A stretch of 64,000 bases of DNA from Pseudogemmatithrix spongiicola (GTDB lineage Bacteria > Gemmatimonadota > Gemmatimonadetes > Gemmatimonadales > Gemmatimonadaceae). The stretch covers positions 1,116,001 through 1,180,000 of the forward strand of contig NZ_CP130613.1 of NCBI RefSeq assembly GCF_030623445.1. Direction: 5' to 3'. Positions 8,209 to 16,547 of the stretch are shown in pieces; positions within the stretch are counted from its first letter, which is position 1, and each line of letters starts with the position of its first letter. The translations under genes were made by a program, and so were the position numbers. The notes below the pieces were generated by a model, which did no database searches, was not told the DNA's origin, and worked only from the letters and a program-made list of their open reading frames with translations.

Positions 8209-8979
8209 ATGCGTCTGGCTTGGCACGTGACGGCGACCGATGTTCGGCGCATCAAGACCCTGATGGCCGCTGCCAACGGGCTGCCAATCATCGAGGCGCG
8301 CCGGCGTCGGAACCTCGCGACGCAGCGACCGCGAATCAGTCTGGCGGGATTCTGGCACGGCCTGTGCGGCGCATTGCTCACCACGCAGCAGAAAGCTGGA
8401 CCGAACAGCGCTGTCACGCGATTGCTGGCGACGCGGCCGTTCCCACTGTCGATCCGTCGTGTTGAGGCCGAACGAAACGTCGCGCCCTTCGTTACCCGAA
8501 CGCTGAAGGAGTTCGGCGGCATTCGCCGATCGACGGTCATCGGGCGTGAGCTGGCGACCAACTACCGCAGCCTCAGCGGCGGCCTTTGGGATGAGATCGA
8601 CCCGATGCTTGCTCGGCTCACGACACACGTCAGCGCGGAGTATGAGCGAGACGTGGCAAACTTTCTCGCCGACCAGCTACTCGGCATCGGCCCCAAGCAA
8701 AGCCGGAACCTCCTGCAGGGAATCGGACTCACCCGCTACGAGATTCCGCTCGACAGTCGGCTCGCCAAGTGGCTGAATGACTTCGGCTTTCCGGTCAAGC
8801 TGAACGCCACGGCGCTCGCAGATAGGTACTACTACCAGTTCGTCTCGGACGGGGTGCAGGCGCTCTGCAAGGCGGCCAACGTGGCGCCGTGCCTGTTCGA
8901 CGCCGCCGTGTTTGCGAGCTTCGATGCCGACGAGTGGTCGGACCCGAAGTCTGTCGAGTGGGGTTACGACGGCGACTGA
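8209..8979 (+). CDS. HhH-GPD DNA-glycosylase-like protein
   Basis: A 256-residue protein. Residues 157-190 (LLGIGPKQSRNLL ... IPLDSRLAKWL) form a helix-hairpin-helix followed by the GPD segment. K163 in the hairpin and D182 line up with the catalytic Lys and Asp of the OGG1/EndoIII superfamily, so a base-excision glycosylase/lyase activity is possible. The N-terminal segment GLCGALLTTQQ resembles the first core helix of the fold. No Cys cluster for an iron-sulfur site is seen. The frame is open up to 8011, but the upstream codons run through the AT-rich control region; the ATG at 8209 follows GAGGAC. Stop codons of this gene and hsdR are only 11 bp apart (convergent). The base recognised is unknown; the island setting hints at defence or repair of modified DNA. 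Confidence 0.6.
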   Translation: MRLAWHVTATDVRRIKTLMAAANGLPIIEARRRRNLATQRPRISLAGFWHGLCGALLTTQQKAGPNSAVTRLLATRPFPLSIRRVEAERNVAPFVTRTLKEFGGIRRSTVIGRELATNYRSLSGGLWDEIDPMLARLTTHVSAEYERDVANFLADQLLGIGPKQSRNLLQGIGLTRYEIPLDSRLAKWLNDFGFPVKLNATALADRYYYQFVSDGVQALCKAANVAPCLFDAAVFASFDADEWSDPKSVEWGYDGD

Positions 8980-10233
8980 CGACGCGTGGCTTACGCCGCC
9001 GTCCCCTTCTCCCGCAGCTTCTCATACAGCCCCGCCAAGTCGAGCAGCACCTTCTTCAGCCCCTGCTTGGTCTGAGGATTGTTCAGCGCCTGCGCGCTCA
9101 TCGCCGAGTAGGAATCCAGCGCTCCCATCACCGCATGGTCGAGCGCCACCGTCAGGTCTGGGGACGCACTGAACTGCGCCTTGCTGTTGTTCGCTGCCTG
9201 CGACTGAAGGTCCGTCGACTCGAGCAACCGGTCTCGCACGTGATGGACGAAGCGAATGCGATCCTCGTCGGTCAGGTCCCCCGAGAAGAGGTCATTCACC
9301 TTCTCGATGATCTCTGAGAGCAGCGCCTTCTCCTTGTCTTGCACCTGCCCGCTTCCCGCCTCGCTGAGCGGATCAAGCGGGATGGTCGGGCCTTCCTTCC
9401 ACGCCAGCGGCGCCTTGTCGCCCGCCTTCAGGTGGTAGTGTGTAAGCACCACCTTCGAGAGATCCACCCCCGACCGCTCGCGCCCGAAGTCCAGCAGACG
9501 TACGAGGTGCTTGTAGAACATCCCGCGCTTCTCGATGGCGGTGTTGCCGTAGTCGAAGATCTGTGAGAGGAAGGTGTACAGACGGATGAACGCCTCCATG
9601 TCGCCCTTGAAAAGCAACAAGGCGTCCATCGTCTGCTTGGCCTTCTCCGCAGCGTCGCCGTTCTTCTTGAGAGTGGCGCCTTCGAAGTCCGTACGCGCGG
9701 CCGCGTAGCGCTTGAGGATGCGGTCGGCGACCGGCTCAAGCGCCTTGGCCAACTGTTCCTGCTTGGCTTTGGGATTCAGCAGCAATTCGACCACGCGCTC
9801 GATCTCGTGGTCGTCGTAGTGCCCCGCGGCGTCGAGCTTGGCCCGCAGGTCGTACACGAGGTTGGGGTCCGTCGTCGCGGCGAGCTCGGCGGTCTCGTAG
9901 TACGTCTTGAACGCCGTGAGCACATCCTCGGCGTTGTTCGCGAAGTCCACCACGTACGTGGTGTTCTTGCCGGGATACGCTCGGTTGAGGCGAGAGAGCG
10001 TCTGTACGGCCTGGATGCCAGCGAGGCGCTTGTCCACGTACATCCCGCAGAGCAGCGGCTGGTCGAAGCCGGTCTGGAACTTGTTAGCGACGAGGAGGAT
10101 CTGGTACGCCGACGTGTTGAAGGCTTCGCGGATGTCTCGGCCCTTGAGGCCAGGGTTGAGCTCCTTCGACGTCTCGGTGAACGGGTCGGCGCCGGACTCC
10201 TCGTCCACGACTTCACCGGAGAAGGCGACTAGC

Positions 10234-11268
10234 TGTCGGTTCTAAAGAGGTTGTTCACTGAGGCATAACTGAGGAAGCTGGAGGTGCGAGCCACCCAACC
10301 TTCAGCCAGAGGCCTCAGTGAACATCCACAACAATGCGCGATTGACCGCCTGGGGGCGAGCCGAGCTCGTCCGCCGGGTGGTCCTCGACGGCGAGCCGGT
10401 GCGCGCCGTCGCCGCGGCCCTCCACATCAGCCCGAGCACGGCTTACAAGTGGCTGCGCCGCTTCGCGGCCGGGGGCTGGGCGGCGCTGGCCGACCGCTCC
10501 TCGCGCCCGCATCGCTCGCCGACCGCCACGCGGCCGGCGCTCATCGAGCGGATTCTCCGCCTGCGCGCGACGCGGCTCACCGGGCCGGAGATCGCGGAGC
10601 GGCTCGGGCTCGCGGTCTCGACCGTGGGCCGGGTCCTCACGCGCGCGGGCCAGGGCCGGCTGAAGGGCCCCGGGGGCGACGGGCGGGCCGCGCTACCAGC
10701 GCGAGACGCCCGGCGAGCTCGTGCATGTCGACACGAAGGCCCTCGATCGCTTCGTCACGGCGGGCCATCGCGCGCACGGCAACCGCTCGAAGGTCGGCCG
10801 CCGTCGGGGGCTCGGGCAGGACCATCTCCACGTCGCGGTCGACGACGCGACGCGGCTCGCGTACGCGGCGCTGCTGCCGACACAGGACGCGGCGGCGTGC
10901 ACCCGCTTCCTCGAGGCGGCGCGCCGCTGGTTTGCGCAGCTGGGCATCGCCGTCACCGGTGTGATGACCGACAACGCCAAGGCGTACACGAGCCACGCGG
11001 TGCAGGCCGCGCTGGCCGCGCACGGGATCCGGCACCTGCGCACCAAGCCCTACCGCCCGCAGACGAACGGCAAGGCGGAGCGCTTCATCCAGACCGCGCT
11101 CCGCCGCTGGGCCTACAAGAAGCCATACCGGACCTCGGCGCACCGCAACGCGGCGCTGCCCGACTTCCTAGATTGCTACAACGTCGAACGGCCGCACCGG
11201 TCGCTCGGCCGCGTCCCGCCGCTGCTCCACTTCCTCATGCAGCGTGAACAACGTCCTTAGAACCGACA
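10234..11268 (+). mobile_element. IS481-family insertion sequence, element 1 (1035 bp)
   Basis: Ends are TGTCGGTTCTAA (left) and its near-complement TTAGAACCGACA (right), with imperfect inverted repeats that continue through GTTGTTCAC. The total length is 1035 bp, the same as the two other IS481-type copies in the window, but the encoded protein is clearly different, so it is a separate IS. It lies in hsdR, transcribed opposite to that gene. Confidence 0.9.
10318..11260 (+). pseudogene. IS481-family transposase, frame-shifted
   Basis: The GTG at 10318 opens an N-terminal helix-turn-helix region (ISPSTAYKWLRRF, SRPHRSPTATRP) in one frame. The DDE catalytic core continues in another frame: HVDTKAL (first Asp), MTDNAKAYTS (second Asp) and TNGKAERFIQ (Glu). 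The frame changes by one base between 10664 and 10690, in a run of G and C (GGGCCCCGGGGGCGAC). The family usually has a single ORF, so this is probably a mutation or sequencing error; a programmed shift is less likely. The sequence needed for autonomous transposition may therefore be absent in this copy. Confidence 0.8.
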
Positions 11269-13144
11269 ACTAGCGTGCCGAGTGGGTAGCCCTTCTCCTT
11301 GATGTAGGCGTCGATGGCGAGCTTCCAGCGCACCGCCTCCTTACGACTGCCGACGACGACCATCGCCTTGGCGCGGCCGTCGAGCAGGGGGGCGACGTGC
11401 TGGCGGTAGTGCTCGACGACCACCTGCACCTTCTGCGCGATGTTGTGCGGGTGGAGCTTCACCCAGCCCATGATCCCGCGCATCGCCTTGGAACGCTCGA
11501 CCTCGCGGTCATCGAACTCCTCGCCGGCCTGCGAGAGCTTGAAGGCCAGGTCGAAGGGCGTGTAGTTGCGCAGCACGTCGAGGATGAACCCCTCCTCGAT
11601 GGCCTGGCGCATCGAATACACGTGGAAGGGCCGCGGGACGGTGTCACCCGGCGCCTTGGTGCCGAAGAGCTCGAGGGTCTTGTTCTTGGGCGTGGCGGTG
11701 AAGGCCACGAAGGTGATGCCGCTGTCGGCTGCGCGCGTGGCCATCTGCGCGGCGAGGAGGTCTTCGGTGCTGACCTCGCCGCCGTCCTCGGCTGGCGCGA
11801 TCGCCTGAAGGGCCGCGATCTCCTCCGAGCTCAGAACGGCCTTAAGTTTGGCCGCGGCCTCGCCAGTCTGCGAGCTGTGCGCCTCATCGGCGAGCACCGC
11901 GAAGCGCTTCTTCTCCGTCGCGGCGAGCTCGCGGACGGCCTTGAGAGCAAAGGGGAAGGTCTGGATGGTGCAGACGATGATCTTCTTGCCTGCCTTGAGC
12001 GCAGTCGCGAGCTGACCGCTCTTGCTGCCATCGGAATCCGTGATGGTCTCAACCACGCCCTTGGTGCGTTGGGCGTCGAAGATGGCCTCCTGCAGCTGCT
12101 TGTCGATGACGTTGCGGTCCGACACCACGAGGACGGTGTCGAACAGCTTGTGGTCCTTGGCGTCGTGCAGCTCGCTGAAGAAGTGTGCCGTCCAGGCGAT
12201 CGAGTTGGTCTTGCCCGAGCCCGCCGAATGCTGGACGAGGTACTTGGCGCCCGGGCCGTGTGCACGGACGGCCGCCTGCAGCTTGCGGGTGACGTCGAGC
12301 TGGTGGTAGCGCGGGAAGATGACAGTCTTGATCTGCTTCTTCTCGTCGCGCTGGGCGATGCAATAGCGGCCGAGGATCTCGAGCCAGCTGTCGCGGGCCC
12401 AGACTTCATTCCAGAGATAGCCCGTGCGGTAGCCGCCGTCGGCGGCGACGGGATTCCCCTTGCCGCCGTGGTCGCCTTGGTTGAAGGGCAGGAAGCGCGT
12501 CGTGGCGCCTTCGAGCTTGGTGGTCATCCGCACTTCGCGTGTGCTCACGGCGAAGTGCACGAGGGCGCCGGAGGGGAAGCTGAGCAGCGGCTCCGGAGCC
12601 TGGCCCTTGGGGCGCGGGTCGCGGTCAAAGCGGTACTGGTCCACCGCGTCGTCGATGCTCTGCGTGAAGTCCGTCTTGAGCTCGACCGTGGCGACGGGGA
12701 TGCCGTTGAGGAAGAGCACCAGGTCGATGCAGTTCTCGTTGTGCAGCGAGTACTTGAGCTGGCGGACGACGCGGAGGCGGTTGGCGGCGTAGCGTGCGAG
12801 GATGCTGGGGTTGAGGCCGATGGCTGGCTTGAACTGGGCCAGCGTGACAGTCCCCTTGGCGCCGAGCAGGTCGATGCCGTGGCGGAGGACGTCGAGGGTG
12901 CCACGCTGATCGAGTTGGGAGCGAACGCGGTCGAGCAGGGTGTCCGTGGCCTTGGGGCCGTGGTTCTTCTCGAGGGCCTCCCAGACCTTCGGTTGCGTCT
13001 CGCGCACCCAGGCGACGAGGTCCGGGGCGAAGAGGGCGCGTGCGCGGTCGTAGAGCGCAGCGTCGGCCTTCTGGTAGAGCCAGCCGGCGGCGGCCAGCGC
13101 CTCACAGATGTCGTCTTCGAAGCGGATCTCGTTGTGGAGGGCCA

Positions 13145-14449
13145 TCAGGTGGCGGTCCCGACAAGGCCGCGGACGTCGACCTGGCCCGTCACGGCGGCGG
13201 TGATGAGGGCGGTGCGGCGTTCGCGAAGCAGTGCAATCATCGATTCCGCGTCAGTGGCAAGGGCGTCAAACTTTGAGAGTGCTGCCTCGAGCTGTGCGAC
13301 TAGACTGACCTGTTCCTGAATTGGGGGAACAGGTATCGAAAATGCGCGCACAGTCGCTTGGGAGATATTCGGCTGGGTTCCACCCGTTGCGAGCTGGATG
13401 ATAGCTTCGCGAGCCGCAAGCATGACATAGAACAGAAATGTCTCTGCTACTCCATCTCCGTCACTGAGCACGCAGCAAGCTTGATTCACCGCCGCGGGCC
13501 GAGTGAGAATGCCCAGTTTGCCAATGGTCGCGCCGTACATGGCAATTACGACGGCACCCGCAGGATACTCCCTGAGCGTTGTGAACTTAGAAATCGCCTC
13601 GCTGCTAACTCTACGTGCCACAGAGCTGATGGGGCCATCCGGAAGGTCGCCTGTGTTTATCCACTCCACGCCGTTGTCGTCGTAGTAGCTGGCATTGTCG
13701 GATGGCGGAGTTGATCCGCTTCCAATGCTCCGAAATGCTCGACCGATGCGGACGATGCTCCAGTGAGTAGGTACGCATCCGATCCATTGCACCCCGGAGT
13801 CCTTCATCGGCGCGTTCGGGTCCAGCCCCTTGGTCACCGCGCGCGAAATGACGGCCTGCCGCTTCTCCTGCAGCAGCGCAATCAGCCGCTCCTGCTCGGC
13901 GATGAGGGCGTCGATCTTGGCCGTCTCGCGGTCGAGGAAATGGACCACGCTCGCAACCTCCGCGTCGAGCGGCGGCATCACGATGCGAATGGCCTCGACT
14001 TGACCGGACGACAGGTGCTTTACCGTGGTTGAGTAAGTGACATCATTGATCGCCTGCAATGGTCGAGGCAGGTGGTATTCCACGAAGCGCGTTATCATTG
14101 GGCTACGGCCCCGCACGCAGCAGACTCGTTGATTGAGCAACGCCTGTCCAGAGCCGAGCCAACGCCCTACCGTAAAGTCCCCGTCCATACCGATGAGGAC
14201 ATCGGTTGCGTCAATAAGCGCCGCGGTGACGATGTCTCCCGCGTACCGCATCTCGGTGGTATCTCGACCAAGGTCGCGGATACGGACCAACGGCAGCCCC
14301 TTATCGGGAGTGAAGAGGCTGGAGTCAAAAGGGAATCCGTTTACGACTCGCGCGACATCACGTAGGCGGCGCTCGACCCAGTGCTCGGGCACCTCCGCAA
14401 TGCCGTCGGAGCCCCAGCGGCGAGTGGACGGATACTTAGGAAAGCTCAT
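13145..14449 (-). CDS. hsdS: Type I restriction-modification specificity subunit HsdS
   Basis: A 434-residue protein with the two-repeat plan of HsdS: target-recognition domain 1 (about 20-160), a conserved helical spacer (VVHFLDRETAKIDALIAEQERLIALLQEKRQ region, about 165-205), domain 2 (about 220-375) and a second spacer (about 380-425). The spacer ends ISRAVTKGLDP and LITAAVTGQVDVRG are typical. It sets the DNA sequence bound by the HsdM2S methylase and by HsdR. Both recognition domains use noticeably more A+T and rarer codons than the spacers, as expected for exchanged target domains. The ATG overlaps the rhuM stop by 4 bases. It appears intact; the recognition sequence cannot be predicted. 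Confidence 0.93.
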   Translation of the reverse strand: MSFPKYPSTRRWGSDGIAEVPEHWVERRLRDVARVVNGFPFDSSLFTPDKGLPLVRIRDLGRDTTEMRYAGDIVTAALIDATDVLIGMDGDFTVGRWLGSGQALLNQRVCCVRGRSPMITRFVEYHLPRPLQAINDVTYSTTVKHLSSGQVEAIRIVMPPLDAEVASVVHFLDRETAKIDALIAEQERLIALLQEKRQAVISRAVTKGLDPNAPMKDSGVQWIGCVPTHWSIVRIGRAFRSIGSGSTPPSDNASYYDDNGVEWINTGDLPDGPISSVARRVSSEAISKFTTLREYPAGAVVIAMYGATIGKLGILTRPAAVNQACCVLSDGDGVAETFLFYVMLAAREAIIQLATGGTQPNISQATVRAFSIPVPPIQEQVSLVAQLEAALSKFDALATDAESMIALLRERRTALITAAVTGQVDVRGLVGTAT

Positions 14450-14992
14450 GAGTCCTTCTGCTTACGCCGACCACCGATGCGCTTCACAATCGCCTTCTCG
14501 GCGCTTTCAAGTGCTGCGATACCATCACGCTCTCCGACTGCCTCCAGCTCCTCCCTCCGGCGCTGCGCGAACGCTTCGTACGCGGTCTGCGCCCGCTTGT
14601 CCGCATCACCTCGCGAGATACTGCCTCCATCAGCCAGCACTTTGCGATCGTTAAACCTCAAGAAATCATCGAGTCGCTGCTCCCAATCCTGCAGGAAGAT
14701 CTGCTTCCGCCGCGACGCTTGATCCTCCGCAAAGTCGAGGAACATCGTCACGATTCGGTTCAACTCGGCGATCTCCGGTTCGAGCAGGTAGTTCTTTGCC
14801 ACGGTGACGTCGGTGCGCGCAACCCGGTCGCCCTTCCACGCGGTGAGACCCATATTCGGCGCGGCGGCATCGGCACGCCGCGCAATGATCTCGGGCGCCG
14901 TCAGCCCTGTCGCCGCAAAGTGCAGTTTGTTCTGCACTACACGGAACACACGCTGGGTCTCCTCGGCCTTGGGCGCATAGTCGGCCGCTAGC

Positions 14993-16027
14993 TGTTGTTA
15001 GTGAGGACGTTGTTCACAGGGCCGCAGCGAGATGCAGCATGGGGGGGAGGTAGTTGAGGGCTGAGTGTCCGCGCGCCTCATTGTACGTCCGCAGGTAGCG
15101 CGCGAGCCACTCCGTGCGCACCCGCGAGGAGGGGTAGGGGCGCGCGTACGCCCATTCCCGCAGGAGCGTCTGGATCAGCCGCTCGACCTTGCCGTTCGTG
15201 CGCGGCGTGTAGGGCATGGTGCGCTTGTGCGTGATGCCGTCGCAGCGGAGGAGCGTGCGCACCGCGTGGCTGCGATAGCAGCTCCCGTTGTCGGTGAGCA
15301 CGGCGCGCACCCGCACGCCGAGCGCCGCGTACCACGCGATCGCCCGTGCGAGGAAGGCCGCCGTGGTCGCCGCGCGCTCATCGGGCAGGACCTCGGCGTA
15401 GGCCACGCGCGAGTAGGCGTCCACCGCGACGTGCACCGCCTCCCAGCCGATCCCGCGCACGCGGGTCCGGCGGTCGCCGTGGATGCGGTGCCCCACGCGG
15501 CCGATGCGCCCGAGCTTCTTCGTGTCGACGTGCAGCAGCTCGCCCGGTGCCCGCATCTCGTAGCGGCGCACCGCGCGCGGCGGCTCGAGCCGAGGGAGCC
15601 GCTGCAGGCCGTGGCGGCGCAGGAAGTGGATCACCGTTGAGAGCGGGATGCCCGTCTCCTGGGCGATGCGCGTCGAGCTCCAGCGCCGCCGGGTGCGGCC
15701 CCGAAGGATCGCGCGGCGCTGCGGCCGCGGGAGCTGGGTGAGGCGATGCGGGCGCGACGAGCGGTCCGCGAGCGCCGCCGCGCCGCCGGTGCGGAAGCGG
15801 GCGACCCACTTCCAGACGGTGCGGACGGAACAGGCCGCGCCCCGGGCGACGGCGGCGGGATCCTGCCCGCCCAGAACGGCGGTCGCGACGGCGAGTCGCC
15901 CCGCGACGGTCAGACGTGCATTCTTGTGGATGTTCACAGGAGCCTCTGGCGGGGTGCCGGTTGAGCGTCTCAGCAACCCCAGCTTGCATCCGCTACGCTC
16001 CTGTGAACAACCTCCTCACCAACAACA
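14993..16027 (-). mobile_element. IS481-family insertion sequence, element 2 (1035 bp)
   Basis: The ends are TGTTGTTAGTGAGGACG (left) and, read inward from the right, TGTTGTTGGTGAGGAGG; the inverted repeat continues through TTGTTCACAG. Length is 1035 bp. The transposase reads on the minus strand and is identical in sequence to that of element 3 (24314-25348), which lies in opposite orientation, so movement was recent. Confidence 0.94.
15014..15937 (-). CDS. IS481-family transposase (element 2)
   Basis: A 307-residue DDE transposase. The N-terminal helix-turn-helix region (SVRTVWKWVARF; SRPHRLTQLPRP) is followed by the catalytic core: HVDTKKL (Asp), AVLTDNGSCYRSH (Asp) and TNGKVERLIQTLLREW (Glu). 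The start chosen is GTG at 15937, giving VNIHKNARLT, the family's usual beginning; a longer frame from ATG at 15976 is also open. The protein is intact, so this copy could be the source of further insertions. Confidence 0.93.
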   Translation of the reverse strand: MNIHKNARLTVAGRLAVATAVLGGQDPAAVARGAACSVRTVWKWVARFRTGGAAALADRSSRPHRLTQLPRPQRRAILRGRTRRRWSSTRIAQETGIPLSTVIHFLRRHGLQRLPRLEPPRAVRRYEMRAPGELLHVDTKKLGRIGRVGHRIHGDRRTRVRGIGWEAVHVAVDAYSRVAYAEVLPDERAATTAAFLARAIAWYAALGVRVRAVLTDNGSCYRSHAVRTLLRCDGITHKRTMPYTPRTNGKVERLIQTLLREWAYARPYPSSRVRTEWLARYLRTYNEARGHSALNYLPPMLHLAAAL

Positions 16028-16317
16028 GCTAGCGCGAGGATGTCGCGTACGCGCAGATACATTCGCCGCTCGCTGGCGCGGATGTCCCTGATGCGCTCGA
16101 GAAGCTCATCGAAATAGTCGGGGACGCCGGCGCCAGACGGGTTCCGCAAGCGCTCGTCGTCCATCACGAAGCCCTTGCGGAGATACTCGTCGAGACGAGT
16201 GATGGCCCAGAGCCGGAACTGGGTGCCTCGGGGGCTTCGCACCCGCATTCCGACTGCGAGAATCGCGGGGAGCGAGTAGTGGTTGATTGCTCTGGAAGTC
16301 GTTCTCCCGCCTTCACT

Positions 16318-16348
16318 TCGAACTATTAAGTATTGCTTAATAGTTCGA
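16318..16348. repeat. 13-bp perfect palindrome inside rhuM
   Basis: TCGAACTATTAAG at 16318-16330 is exactly complementary to CTTAATAGTTCGA at 16336-16348, with the 5-base loop TATTG. It lies in the rhuM coding sequence and imposes AT-rich codons (ATT, TTA, ATA, GTT) that are otherwise rare here. It could be a protein-binding site or an RNA hairpin. Confidence 0.7.
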
Positions 16349-16547
16349 TTCGGGTCGATTTCCCCCTCGGTAGTCAGCGCCCGGAGGTGGGTGGCGATGT
16401 TCGCCACCGTGGTCTGGAAGAGCTCCGCCATCTGGGCCTGCGTCAGCCACAGGGTCTCCCCGTCGAACCGGATCTCCATCCGGCTCTGCCCGTCCTCGGT
16501 CTGGTAAAGGAGGAACTCCCCAGGGGCAGGCGGCGTGAGGTCGCCGC

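Larger units (their letters stand above)
10228..11274. repeat. 6-bp target duplications ACTAGC around IS481-type element 1
   Basis: ACTAGC occurs immediately outside both ends of the element, at 10228-10233 and 11269-11274. The form fits NCTAGN, the consensus target reported for Bordetella IS481, which makes a 6-bp duplication. Confidence 0.9.
8991..13145 (-). pseudogene. hsdR: Type I restriction endonuclease subunit HsdR, interrupted by an IS481-family element
   Basis: The gene is split into 13145-11269 and 10233-8991 by an insertion at 10234-11268. Removing the element and one 6-bp duplication leaves 3114 bases, exactly 1038 codons, with GTLV joined to AFSGEVVDEE as in intact HsdR. The N-terminal nuclease domain has D141 and the E155-L-K157 pair; Walker A is HSAGSGKT (307-314), followed by LADEAH and FTATP, the translocase motifs. 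The insertion falls after about residue 626, within the helicase part. No functional restriction subunit is expected unless the element excises precisely. The start ATG overlaps the hsdS stop by one base (TGATG). Confidence 0.93.
14987..16033. repeat. 6-bp target duplications GCTAGC around IS481-type element 2
   Basis: GCTAGC is found at 14987-14992 and 16028-16033, directly outside the element ends. It fits the NCTAGN target form seen at all three IS481-type insertions in the window. Confidence 0.92.
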
